A stretch of DNA of 64,000 nt from Palsa-504 sp963753225 (GTDB lineage: Bacteria > Actinomycetota > Actinomycetes > Streptosporangiales > Streptosporangiaceae): the NCBI GenBank assembly GCA_963753225.1, contig CAVWBQ010000003.1, positions 1-64,000 on the forward strand. Direction: 5' to 3'. The stretch's first letter is position 1. Each line of letters begins with the position of its first letter. Under the pieces are notes generated by a model that saw only the letters and a list, made by a program, of their open reading frames with translations, made no database searches and was not told the origin of the DNA. This document shows positions 8,401-15,984 of the stretch, one piece after another. Position numbers and translations under genes: made by a program.

Positions 8401-9138
8401 GTGAGCACGACACTCGCCGCCGAATGGCACGTCGACGAGCCTGCGGTCCGGGTCACCGAGGGTGATGCCCGCGCCGCGCTGCGCGCGGTGACCGGCAAAC
8501 CGGTCATCCCGGCCCGGGCCCGGCTGCGGTTCGGCCCGGGCCGGACCTGCGAGGCGATCGCCCGGCTGCTCGACCGCGCCATCGTGCGCGCCGAGGCAGC
8601 CGGCCTGGATCCGCGGCTGCTGGTCGTGGCCGAGGGCCGGGCGGATGCGGGGGAGGACATCGTCCGGGTGCGGCGCAAGGCCCACGGGGTGGCGGACTGG
8701 ATCCACAGCCCGGCCTGCCAGGTCCACATCGTGCTGCGTCCGGCCGGCCTGCACGCGTCCGGCCAGGCCGCGGCCCCTTCCAGTCCACCCGCGGATCTGG
8801 TGGCGCCAGTGGTTGCCGCCGGACCTTCCGGGGAGGCAGCCGCCGTGCGTGACGCGCTGGCCGAGGTCATCGACCCCGACCTCGGCGTGAACATCGTGGA
8901 CCTCGGATTTGTCCGCGGCGTGGTCGTCGACGGACGGACGGCGGTCATCACCATGACGCTCACCTCGGCGGCCTGCCCGCTCACCGGCGTCCTGGAGGAT
9001 CAGATCCGCGCTGGGCTGGTCCCGCTCGGCTGTGTCGACGATTTCCGCGTCGACTGGCAGTGGATACCGGCCTGGCGGCCCGCGGACATCACCGACAGCG
9101 GCCGCGAGCAGCTGCGCGCCATCGGCTTCACCATCTGA
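8401..9138 (+). CDS. Fusion of an L22-like segment with an MIP18/PaaD-type Fe-S assembly domain
   Basis: 245 residues in two parts. The C-terminal part (about 145-225) is a MIP18/DUF59 domain as in PaaD and SufT: DALAEVIDPDLGVNIVDLGF, then MTLTSAACPL with the conserved Cys192. These proteins help insert Fe-S or iron cofactors. The N-terminal part (about 38-113) resembles the core and C-terminal hairpin of ribosomal protein uL22: ARLRFGPGRT, a helix LLDRAIVRAEAAGLDP, then LLVVAEGRADAGEDIVRVRR, KAHGVADWI and a last strand QVHIVLRP. In L22 the same order AI-xx-AE, D-x-G, R, A-x-G-x-AD-x-I, I-x-VV occurs. The two are joined by an Ala/Pro-rich linker (about 118-142). It lies 41 bp after tmoC with an AGGAGG site, so it likely acts in maturing the diiron or Rieske centres. 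The MIP18 assignment is firm; the L22-like one is by eye. Confidence 0.8.
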   Translation: MSTTLAAEWHVDEPAVRVTEGDARAALRAVTGKPVIPARARLRFGPGRTCEAIARLLDRAIVRAEAAGLDPRLLVVAEGRADAGEDIVRVRRKAHGVADWIHSPACQVHIVLRPAGLHASGQAAAPSSPPADLVAPVVAAGPSGEAAAVRDALAEVIDPDLGVNIVDLGFVRGVVVDGRTAVITMTLTSAACPLTGVLEDQIRAGLVPLGCVDDFRVDWQWIPAWRPADITDSGREQLRAIGFTI

Positions 9139-9157
9139 GCGCGACGCCCGCCTGCGC

Positions 9158-9760
9158 TCAGAGCCGCTCGCCCGCGGTGACCGGGGCGGCGATGGTGTTC
9201 CCCGGCGGGGCCAGCGGGCACTGCCACGCGTCGTTGTACCGGCACGACGGGTGGTACAGGAAGTTCAGGTCGACAACCAGGTGCCCGTCCCGCCCGCCCA
9301 GGTCGGCGCCCTTGGCGGTGTCCAGCGCATACCGGCCGCCGCCGTAGCTGGACTGGCCCGCAGTGCCGTCGCGCAGCGGCAGCAGCAGGCCGCCGGCGTA
9401 CTGCCGCAGCCACCACACGTCGATGACCGCGTCCAGCGGCGCGGGCAGCCTCAGGCTGCCGATGCGGTCCATCGGGATCACCCCGTCGCTGGTAGGCACC
9501 GACAGCGACAGTTCCTCCCCGGCCGGGAGCAGCGGCAGTTCGAAACGCAGGCCAGGGTCGTAGGGCCAGTACGGCAGGCCCGTCGTGCGCAGCGGATCGC
9601 CCGGCGGCAGCGGGCTCTGCGGATGCGACCGGAACAATTCGTCCCGGCCCCGCCGCCACAGCTCGTGCGCGCGCCGCGGATCGCCCTCGGCCCGCACCCC
9701 CGCGTAGAGTTCGGCGACGGTGCGCCGCCATCCGGTTAGCTCAAGTTCCCCGCTCGTCAT
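9158..9760 (-). CDS. DUF1684 domain protein
   Basis: 200-residue protein of the DUF1684 family. Visible signatures are ELWRRGRDELFRSHPQSPL near the N-terminus, a central RIGSLRLPAP, then WWLRQYAGGLLLPLRDGTAG and GGGRYALDTAKGADLG. The C-terminal hallmark is LVVDLNFLYHPSCRYNDAW followed by CPLAPPGNTIAAPVTAGE. I prefer the start at 9760 (MTSGELELTGW) to one nine codons upstream, which would reach into the divergent promoter region. The family is conserved in actinobacteria and has no firm biochemical role; the conserved HPSC-YN-W-CPL block looks like a metal or substrate site. It points away from the 2OG-oxygenase gene at 9872, with 111 bp between the starts. Confidence 0.85.
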   Translation of the reverse strand: MTSGELELTGWRRTVAELYAGVRAEGDPRRAHELWRRGRDELFRSHPQSPLPPGDPLRTTGLPYWPYDPGLRFELPLLPAGEELSLSVPTSDGVIPMDRIGSLRLPAPLDAVIDVWWLRQYAGGLLLPLRDGTAGQSSYGGGRYALDTAKGADLGGRDGHLVVDLNFLYHPSCRYNDAWQCPLAPPGNTIAAPVTAGERL

Positions 9761-9871
9761 GCTCCGAGTCTGCCCGTTCGGTACCAATCTTCATTCCGAA
9801 CGGGCCGGGGTTCCCGTCTTGCCGCAGGTTTCCGCTGGACCGGGCGGATCATCCGCTGCGATGCTCAGGAC

Positions 9872-10687
9872 ATGACTACCACCAGCCGGCCGCAGCAGTA
9901 TGCGGACGTCGTCGACCTGCGGCGCTACCCGATCAACGTGCCTGACAGCCAGTCCTGCCGCGACCTGGTCCTGCACTGCCAGGACCAGCTCCGCGACCGC
10001 GGGGTCGCCCAGCTGCCCGGCTTCCTCAGCACGGACGCGGTCCGCCAGATGATCGCGGAGGCGGACCGGCTGGCCGGCCGGGCCTGGGCGAGCGACCAGA
10101 GCCACACCGTCTACTTCGAGCCGCCCGACGATTCCGCGGGCGCCGACCACCCGCGCGCGCTGCTGCAGCACTCGGCCAAGAAGGCCGTCGCCTACGACCT
10201 GATCCCGGATGGCGCGCCCATCAGGCGGCTGTACGAGTCCGGCGACCTGACCGCGTTCATCGCCGCGGTGCTGGGCAAGCAGGTGCTCTACCGCAGCGCC
10301 GACCCGCTGGACGCCCTGGAGATCGCGATCTTCGGCGACGGCGACGAGCTCGGCTGGCACTTCGACAACAGCGAGTTCTCCGTCACCGTGATGTACCAGG
10401 AGTCCGAGGCGGGCGGCCACTTCGACTACTGCCCCCGGCTGCGCGACGAGCGTGACGAGAACTACGCCGGCGTCCGGAAGGTCCTGCTGGGCGGCCCGGG
10501 CGGTGTGGTCAGGCTGCCCAGCAGCCCGGGCACGCTCGCGGTCTTCCGCGGCCAGCACGCCCTGCACCGGGTTACCCCGGTCACCGGCCCGCGCCCGCGA
10601 ATCAACTCGGTGCTGACCTACGGCGAGCGCCCGGGCATGAAGCTGAACCGGCTCACCCAGGAACTCTTCTACGGCCGCACGGCCTGA
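9872..10687 (+). CDS. 2-oxoglutarate/Fe(II) oxygenase of the BesD/HalD family (predicted hydroxylase)
   Basis: 271-residue non-haem iron enzyme similar to BesD/HalD-type amino-acid halogenases and their hydroxylase relatives. The metal site reads His163-Phe-Asp165 in ELGWHFDNSEFSVTVM, with the second His at 232 (HALHRVTPV). Arg241/Arg243 in GPRPRINSVLTY would bind 2-oxoglutarate. Halogenases of this group replace the acidic ligand with Gly to make room for chloride; here Asp is present, so hydroxylation is predicted. Family members act on free amino acids. The typical EAGGHFDYCPRLRD stretch (180-192) is also present. No amino-acid ligase or carrier lies next to it, so the product and pathway are open. 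Confidence 0.88.
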   Translation: MTTTSRPQQYADVVDLRRYPINVPDSQSCRDLVLHCQDQLRDRGVAQLPGFLSTDAVRQMIAEADRLAGRAWASDQSHTVYFEPPDDSAGADHPRALLQHSAKKAVAYDLIPDGAPIRRLYESGDLTAFIAAVLGKQVLYRSADPLDALEIAIFGDGDELGWHFDNSEFSVTVMYQESEAGGHFDYCPRLRDERDENYAGVRKVLLGGPGGVVRLPSSPGTLAVFRGQHALHRVTPVTGPRPRINSVLTYGERPGMKLNRLTQELFYGRTA

Positions 10688-10853
10688 ACGCCCCCCCGCG
10701 CTGAATTAAGTACCGGATATATCGATTCAGCTCCCGCTCTGCCGTGAATGTTCACCTTGACTTTGGCGTCCGGACGGGAGAAAGGTGACAAATACGCCTG
10801 GTCGCGGGGCCGGCGGAATGGGGACGCTGGACTTTCAGCGTGGGGGGACAGCC

Positions 10854-13238
10854 ATGAATAACCTGCTGGAACGCCTGGGCGGGTTCGCCGCCAGGCGGCA
10901 CTGGATCTTCATCATCGCCTGGCTGGTCATCCTCGGCGGCGCGTTGTGGGCGCGGCACGCGTCCGGCGGCGAGTTCGTCAACAACTACAGCGTGTCCGGC
11001 AGCGGTTCCGCCCTCGGCCAGGATCTGCTGAACAAGGACTTCCCGCAGCAGGGCGGGTACGCGGGCCAGATCGTGTTCCACGCCAAGAGCGGGAAGGTGT
11101 CGGACGACCAGGGCGCGGTGAACCAGGCCACCAGCAACGTGGCCAAGCTTCCCGACGTGATCAAGGCGGTGAGCCCGTTCGCGTCGCCGAACTCCGGCGC
11201 GGTGTCCAAGGACGGCACCATCGCCTACTCGAGCGTGTCCTGGAGCGTCAACCCGAACTCGCTGGAGACGGACTACCTGAACCGCCTGGACCAGGCGGTC
11301 GCGCCGGCCAGGTCGGCCGGCCTGCAGGTCGCCTACGGCGGCGGCGCCGGGCAGATCGGGCAGGTGACCCACGACCTGAAGTCCGAGATCATCGGCCTGG
11401 CCTGCGCGCTAGTGCTGCTGGTGTTCATGTTCGGCTCGCTGATCGCGGCAACGATCCCGCTGCTGTCGGCGATCTTCAGCGTCGGCGCCGGGCTCTGCCT
11501 GCTCGGGCTGCTCGCCGCGGCCATCACCTTCCCTACCACCGCGCCCACCATCGCCACGCTGCTCGGGCTGGGCGTGGCCGTGGACTACGGGCTGTTCCTG
11601 ATGGCCAGGCACCGCGAGCAGATGGATACCGGGATGGACCTGATCGCCTCGGCGGCGCACGCCGAGGGAACCTCAGGCGCGGCGATCGTGGTGGCAGGCG
11701 GCACGGTCGTGGTGTCGATCCTGGGCCTGTACGTATCCGGGGTGGCGTTCGTGGGTGCGCTCGGCCTGGCCGCCGCGATCGTGGTGGCCATCACCATGCT
11801 GGCCGCGCTGACCCTGGTGCCCGCGTTCATGGGCGTGGCAGGAGGCAACGTCCGGGCGCTTTCGGCCCGGTTCCGGGCCCGCAAGGCGGGCATCTCCGCG
11901 CAGGAACAGGCCGCGCGCAGCGCGACCGCCACCCACGAGCAGCACGAGCACAGCGCCTTCGCCCGCTGGGGCCGCAAGGTCAGCAAGCGGCCGTGGCCGT
12001 GGGCGGTGGCCAGCGTCGCGGTGCTCGTCGTCCTGGCCATCCCGTTGTTCTCGATCACGCTCGGGCAGCCCGACAACGGCACGAACCCCACTTCCGACAG
12101 CAGTCGCCAGGCCTACGACCTGATCTCCGAGGGCTTCGGGCCCGGTGCCAACGGCCCGCTCGCCGTCGTGGTGAAGCTGCCGAAGCAGTCCGCCTCCGAC
12201 AACCAGTCGCTGCTGACCACGATGACCAAGGACGTCGCGGCCACCTCGGGGGTGGCGTCGGTCACCCCGGCGACGGTGAACCAGGCCGGCACCACGGCGG
12301 TGTTCAGCGTGATCCCGACCACGCGGCCGCAGGCCGCCGCGACGGAGAACCTGGTCAACCGGCTGCGCGACGATGTCCTGCCCAAGGAGCACGCGACCAG
12401 CTACGTCACCGGGACCACCGCGGGGACGGTCGACTTCACCGAGCGGATCACCGGGCGGATGGTGTGGCTGATCCTCGCCGTCGTGGTGATCTCGTTCATC
12501 CTGCTGACCATCGCGTTCCGGTCGGTGGTCATCGCCACCAAGGCCGCGATCTTGAACCTGCTGTCGATCGGCGCCGCCTACGGCGTGATCGTGGCGATCT
12601 TCCAGTGGGGCTGGGGGGAGAGCCTGATCGGCGTGCACACCACGCTGCCGATCCCGGCCTACGTCCCGATGCTGGTCTTCGCCATCGTGTTCGGCCTGTC
12701 CATGGACTACGAGGTCTTCCTGCTGTCGCGGGTGCACGAGGCGTGGATCGAGACCGGCGACCCGCACCGTGCCGTCGCGGTCGGCATCGGGGCCACCGCC
12801 CGGGTCATCACCACCGCGGCGGCGATCATGGTGGTGGTCTTCGCGAGCTTCGTCCTGTCGACCGACCCCACGGTGAAGATGCTCGCCATCGGGATGGCCT
12901 TCGCCGTCCTGATCGACGCGTCGCTGGTCCGGATGATCCTGGTGCCCTCGATCATGGCCCTGCTGGACGCGCGGGCCTGGTGGATGCCGCGCTGGCTGGA
13001 GTCGATCGTCCCGAACCTGCAGCTAGAGGGCAGCACCGCGCCGGCAGCGTCCGCCGCGCCCACCACACCGGCACCCGTCGGCCCAGCCCAGACCAAGGCC
13101 GCGTCGGATGCCAAGGCCGCGCCGGATGCCAAGGCCGCGCCGGAAACCGAGGCTGCGCCGGAAACCGAGGCTGCGAGGAAAGCCGAGGCCGAGACGGCGA
13201 CCGCGTCCGGAGTGCGGCCCCCGCCATCCGCGAAGTAA
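10854..13238 (+). CDS. MMPL-family (RND-type) membrane transporter
   Basis: 794-residue integral membrane protein with the duplicated RND/MMPL plan: one N-terminal helix, an extracytoplasmic domain (about 45-190), helices 2-6 (GLACALVLLVFMFGSLIAAT, GLGVAVDYGLFLMARHREQ), a second ectodomain and helices 7-12 (VFGLSMDYEVFLLSRVHE). The two VDYGLFL/MDYEVFL motifs are the family's proton-relay Asp-Tyr pairs. The start at 10854 follows GGGGGGAC and gives a normal N-terminus (MNNLLERLGGFAARRHW); a GTG at 10785 is less likely. Such proteins export lipids, drugs or siderophores by proton antiport. The C-terminal tail (about 725-794) is an Ala/Lys/Glu/Pro repeat likely to be disordered in the cytoplasm. 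There is no adjacent regulator or lipid-synthesis gene. Confidence 0.93.
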   Translation: MNNLLERLGGFAARRHWIFIIAWLVILGGALWARHASGGEFVNNYSVSGSGSALGQDLLNKDFPQQGGYAGQIVFHAKSGKVSDDQGAVNQATSNVAKLPDVIKAVSPFASPNSGAVSKDGTIAYSSVSWSVNPNSLETDYLNRLDQAVAPARSAGLQVAYGGGAGQIGQVTHDLKSEIIGLACALVLLVFMFGSLIAATIPLLSAIFSVGAGLCLLGLLAAAITFPTTAPTIATLLGLGVAVDYGLFLMARHREQMDTGMDLIASAAHAEGTSGAAIVVAGGTVVVSILGLYVSGVAFVGALGLAAAIVVAITMLAALTLVPAFMGVAGGNVRALSARFRARKAGISAQEQAARSATATHEQHEHSAFARWGRKVSKRPWPWAVASVAVLVVLAIPLFSITLGQPDNGTNPTSDSSRQAYDLISEGFGPGANGPLAVVVKLPKQSASDNQSLLTTMTKDVAATSGVASVTPATVNQAGTTAVFSVIPTTRPQAAATENLVNRLRDDVLPKEHATSYVTGTTAGTVDFTERITGRMVWLILAVVVISFILLTIAFRSVVIATKAAILNLLSIGAAYGVIVAIFQWGWGESLIGVHTTLPIPAYVPMLVFAIVFGLSMDYEVFLLSRVHEAWIETGDPHRAVAVGIGATARVITTAAAIMVVVFASFVLSTDPTVKMLAIGMAFAVLIDASLVRMILVPSIMALLDARAWWMPRWLESIVPNLQLEGSTAPAASAAPTTPAPVGPAQTKAASDAKAAPDAKAAPETEAAPETEAARKAEAETATASGVRPPPSAK
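13101..13190 (+). repeat. Short tandem repeats coding the transporter's C-terminal tail
   Basis: Tandem near-identical units of about 18 bp inside the 3' end of the MMPL gene. The first form is AAGGCCGCGCCGGATGCC, repeated with one change; the second is AACCGAGGCTGCGCCGGA. They encode the alternating DAKAAP and ETEAAP peptides. The repeat probably varies in copy number by slippage without breaking the frame, since the unit is a multiple of three. Confidence 0.8.
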
Positions 13239-13395
13239 GCCGAGCGGGCCACGCTCTGCCCATCGGAAGCAGCCGGGCTCGGCCGTGGAATGGGGTGAAC
13301 CCCGGGCCTGCCGTCGGCGGACGTCATGGGCATTGATGTGAGCTCGATCACTCCGTAGGATGCATTCTGCATCGGTCCTCACCGTAGGAGGGTTC

Positions 13396-14346
13396 ATGTC
13401 CCGTCGCGATCTCATCGACCCGGATGCACGCCAACCTTTGGACCTGCTGCAACAGGCGATTCCTGGCGGCTTCAACACCATTCCCGACATCGTGCAGCGA
13501 CGAGCGACGGTGAGCGGGTTGCTGGCCGCCATGGAGGTCCCGCCGAACCCCAACGTCACCTCCGAGGACCGGATGGTTCCCGGGCCGGACGGCGCGCCAG
13601 ACATCAAGGTGCGGATCTACCGGCCGGTGGACGCGACCGGGACGCTCCCCGGGATCTACTACATCCACGGCGGCGGCATGATCCTGGGCGACCTCGACGG
13701 CGAGGATGCGGTGGCCGCGTCGATCTGCGAGCATGTGGACACGGTGGTCGTCTCCGTCGAGTACCGGCTGGCCCCCGAGCACCCCTACCCGGCGCCGGTC
13801 GAGGACTGCTACGCCGGCCTGGTCTGGATGGCGGGCCACGCCGCTGAGCTCGGCTTCGACCCGGACCGCCTCGCCGTCTACGGCGGCAGCGCGGGCGGCG
13901 GCCTGACCATCGCCATCACGATGATCGCCCGCGACCGCGGCGGCCCGGCCATCCGCTTCCAGATGCCGATCTACCCCATGATCGACGACAGGAACGAGAC
14001 CCCGTCGAGCCACGAGATCACCGACATCGGGCTGTGGGACCGCGCGGGCAACATCGAGGCCTGGAAGTGGTACCTCGGCGACGGGAAGGCCGATCAGTAC
14101 GCCGCCCCGGCCCGCGCGGAGAACCTGGCCGGCCTGCCGCCGACCTTCATCGACGTCGGCATGGTTGACATGTTCCGGGACGAGGACATCGCGTTCGCGC
14201 AGCGGCTCATGCAAACTGGTGTGCCGACCGAGCTGCACGTCAATCCCGGTTCCTATCACGCGGCGGAAGTGTTCGCGCCTGACTGCGCGCTATCGCAGCG
14301 GATCTGGACTCGCCGTTTCGAGGCCCTGCGCCGCGGCCTCGCCTGA
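13396..14346 (+). CDS. Alpha/beta hydrolase (HSL/acetyl-esterase type)
   Basis: 316-residue soluble esterase of the hormone-sensitive-lipase family. The oxyanion motif HGGG is in IYYIHGGGMILGDL, the nucleophile Ser is in YGGSAGGGL, and the catalytic His is in NPGSYHAAEVF. The conserved VEYRLAPEHPYPAPVEDCYAGL is also present. GTAGGAGGG just upstream fixes the ATG at 13396. Typical substrates are short-chain esters. The 3' end overlaps the convergent GntR gene by 57 bp, which is unusual but consistent with both proteins' conserved ends. It is not obviously part of an operon. Confidence 0.92.
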   Translation: MSRRDLIDPDARQPLDLLQQAIPGGFNTIPDIVQRRATVSGLLAAMEVPPNPNVTSEDRMVPGPDGAPDIKVRIYRPVDATGTLPGIYYIHGGGMILGDLDGEDAVAASICEHVDTVVVSVEYRLAPEHPYPAPVEDCYAGLVWMAGHAAELGFDPDRLAVYGGSAGGGLTIAITMIARDRGGPAIRFQMPIYPMIDDRNETPSSHEITDIGLWDRAGNIEAWKWYLGDGKADQYAAPARAENLAGLPPTFIDVGMVDMFRDEDIAFAQRLMQTGVPTELHVNPGSYHAAEVFAPDCALSQRIWTRRFEALRRGLA

Positions 14347-14976
14347 CTCCAGGTCGGCCCGGACCTCGGCGTAGATTCGCCGGTAACGGGCGATCGCGGC
14401 CTGGGCGTCACCGTGTTCCAGCAGCACGAGGACTTCGGTGTACCCGTCGATCCACGGCCGCCAGTGATTGCTCTCCGGGGTCAGTCCCAGCAGCCGCCGC
14501 ATCCGGGTGACCACCAGGTCCACGTGGGTCTGCAGTTCCCGGTTCCCGCTAGCCGAGATCATGATGGTGCTGAAGTCGGCGCCCGCGGAGGTCGCGGTCG
14601 CCACATCGCCGGACCGCAGGCTGGCCTGCATCTCATCCAGGCGCTGGCGCATCCTGGCTAGATCGGCGCCGGTCAGGTTCGGCACACCCCACTCGACGCC
14701 CGCGCAGGCCAGCACGCACATGACGTCGATCAGCTCGAGCGCGTTCTTCTGCGAGACGTCGGTGACCCGCCGCGTCCGGTTCGGCGAGATGTCGATCAGG
14801 CCCTCGGCGGACAGCAGCACGATGGCCTCGCGGACCGGCGTGATGCTGACGCCGAGCCGGTCGGCGAGTTCCGCGTCCTTGATCACCGTGCCCGGGGCCA
14901 GCCGCCCGGTCACGATCTCCTCGCGCAGGTGCCGCGTGATGGCCTCGCTGCGGGTCAGCGGGAGGGAGTACGACAC
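14290..14976 (-). CDS. GntR-family regulator (FadR/FCD subfamily)
   Basis: 228-residue repressor. The N-terminal winged helix (about 8-70) shows the GntR pattern TRHLREEIVTGRLAPGTVIKD-AELADRLGVSITPVREAIVLLSAEGL and the following DISPNRTRRVTDV. The C-terminal alpha-helical FCD effector domain spans about 75-215. FCD proteins bind small carboxylates, often through a metal. The gene diverges from the fumarylacetoacetate-hydrolase-family gene that begins 77 bp away, so it likely controls that enzyme in response to a carboxylic acid substrate. Confidence 0.9.
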   Translation of the reverse strand: MSYSLPLTRSEAITRHLREEIVTGRLAPGTVIKDAELADRLGVSITPVREAIVLLSAEGLIDISPNRTRRVTDVSQKNALELIDVMCVLACAGVEWGVPNLTGADLARMRQRLDEMQASLRSGDVATATSAGADFSTIMISASGNRELQTHVDLVVTRMRRLLGLTPESNHWRPWIDGYTEVLVLLEHGDAQAAIARYRRIYAEVRADLESGEAAAQGLETASPDPLR

Positions 14977-15052
14977 CAGATCACTTTAGTGCCGGGTCGG
15001 CGCACGACTCATGGCACGACTGGCTCATCTGGGCCCACGTAGGGTAGCCCGC

Positions 15053-15961
15053 GTGGAGATCATCAGGTACACCACGAGCGATTCCCCGGCTCCGCTGGCT
15101 GGCGTGCGCGACGAGGGGCAGGTGTTCGGCCTGCCGGGCGTGCCGTCGCTGGCCGCTCTGTGGGCGCTGCCGCTGGCCGAGATCAGGCAGCGGGTGCGGG
15201 ACCGCGAGGCCGTCCCGGCCGCGGGCGTCACCCTGCTGCCGCCCGTCGACGGCCGGACCGAGGTCTGGGCGGCCGGGGTCACGTACGTCACCTCCCGCGA
15301 GGCGCGGGTCGAGGAGAGCGAGAGCTCGGCCGACGTCTACCGGCAGGTCTATGAGGCCGAACGCCCCGAGCTTTTCTTCAAGTCGGCAGCGTGGCGAGTT
15401 ATCGGCGACGGGCAGACCGTCGCGGTGCGCGCCGACTCTGTCGTCGACGTGCCGGAACCCGAGGTCGCCCTGGTGATCAACCGCTTCGGCGAGATCGCGG
15501 GCTATACCGCGTGCAACGACGTGTCGTCCCGCTCGATCGAGGGCGAGAACCCGCTCTACCTGCCGCAGGCGAAGGTCTACCTGGGCGGGTGCGCGGTGGG
15601 CCCGGCGATCCGTCCCGTCTGGGAGATCACCGACCCCTATGACCTGGGCATCGAGCTGACGATCCGGCGCGGCGGCGCAGTCGCCTGGCACGGCCAGGCC
15701 AGCACCGCCTCGCTGCGCCGCAAGTTCGACGACCTCGTCGGCTACCTGATGCGAGCTGACATCCACCCCGACGGCGTGGTGCTGGCGACCGGGACCTGCC
15801 TGGTGCCGCCCGCCCCGTTCAGCCTGGCGGACGGCGACGTCGTGACAGTGGGCGTAGGCGGCGTCGGCACCTTGACCACCCGCGTCGTCCGCGGCCTGGA
15901 TCGCATGCGCGAAGCCTTCGGATGGCCCGCGCCGCCCGGTCCGGCGGGCGTTCGGGACTGA
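15053..15961 (+). CDS. Fumarylacetoacetate hydrolase family protein
   Basis: 302-residue FAH-superfamily enzyme; members cleave or decarboxylate acylpyruvates, 2-oxo acids and related dicarboxylates using a divalent metal. The conserved blocks are present: PELFFKSAAWRVIGDGQ, the metal-binding VVDVPEPEVALVIN, GYTACNDVSSRSIEGENPLYLPQAKVY and FDDLVGYLMRADIHPDGVVLATGTC. A GTG at 15053 preceded by AGGGTAG gives the natural N-terminus VEIIRYTT; an upstream ATG at 15011 would add 14 unrelated residues. It is divergent from a GntR/FCD regulator, which suggests a sugar-acid or aromatic-acid catabolic step. The exact substrate cannot be read from sequence. Confidence 0.88.
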   Translation: MEIIRYTTSDSPAPLAGVRDEGQVFGLPGVPSLAALWALPLAEIRQRVRDREAVPAAGVTLLPPVDGRTEVWAAGVTYVTSREARVEESESSADVYRQVYEAERPELFFKSAAWRVIGDGQTVAVRADSVVDVPEPEVALVINRFGEIAGYTACNDVSSRSIEGENPLYLPQAKVYLGGCAVGPAIRPVWEITDPYDLGIELTIRRGGAVAWHGQASTASLRRKFDDLVGYLMRADIHPDGVVLATGTCLVPPAPFSLADGDVVTVGVGGVGTLTTRVVRGLDRMREAFGWPAPPGPAGVRD

Positions 15962-15984
15962 TGGGCGTTCGGGGGCGGGATTAA

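Noticed and set aside
13101..13190. Regulatory repeat array in the MMPL gene
   Set aside because: Unit length is a multiple of three and in frame; it encodes a low-complexity tail.
9872..13238. Halogenated amino-acid biosynthesis cluster around the BesD-like gene
   Set aside because: The enzyme has Asp where halogenases have Gly, and no other genes of such a pathway are present.
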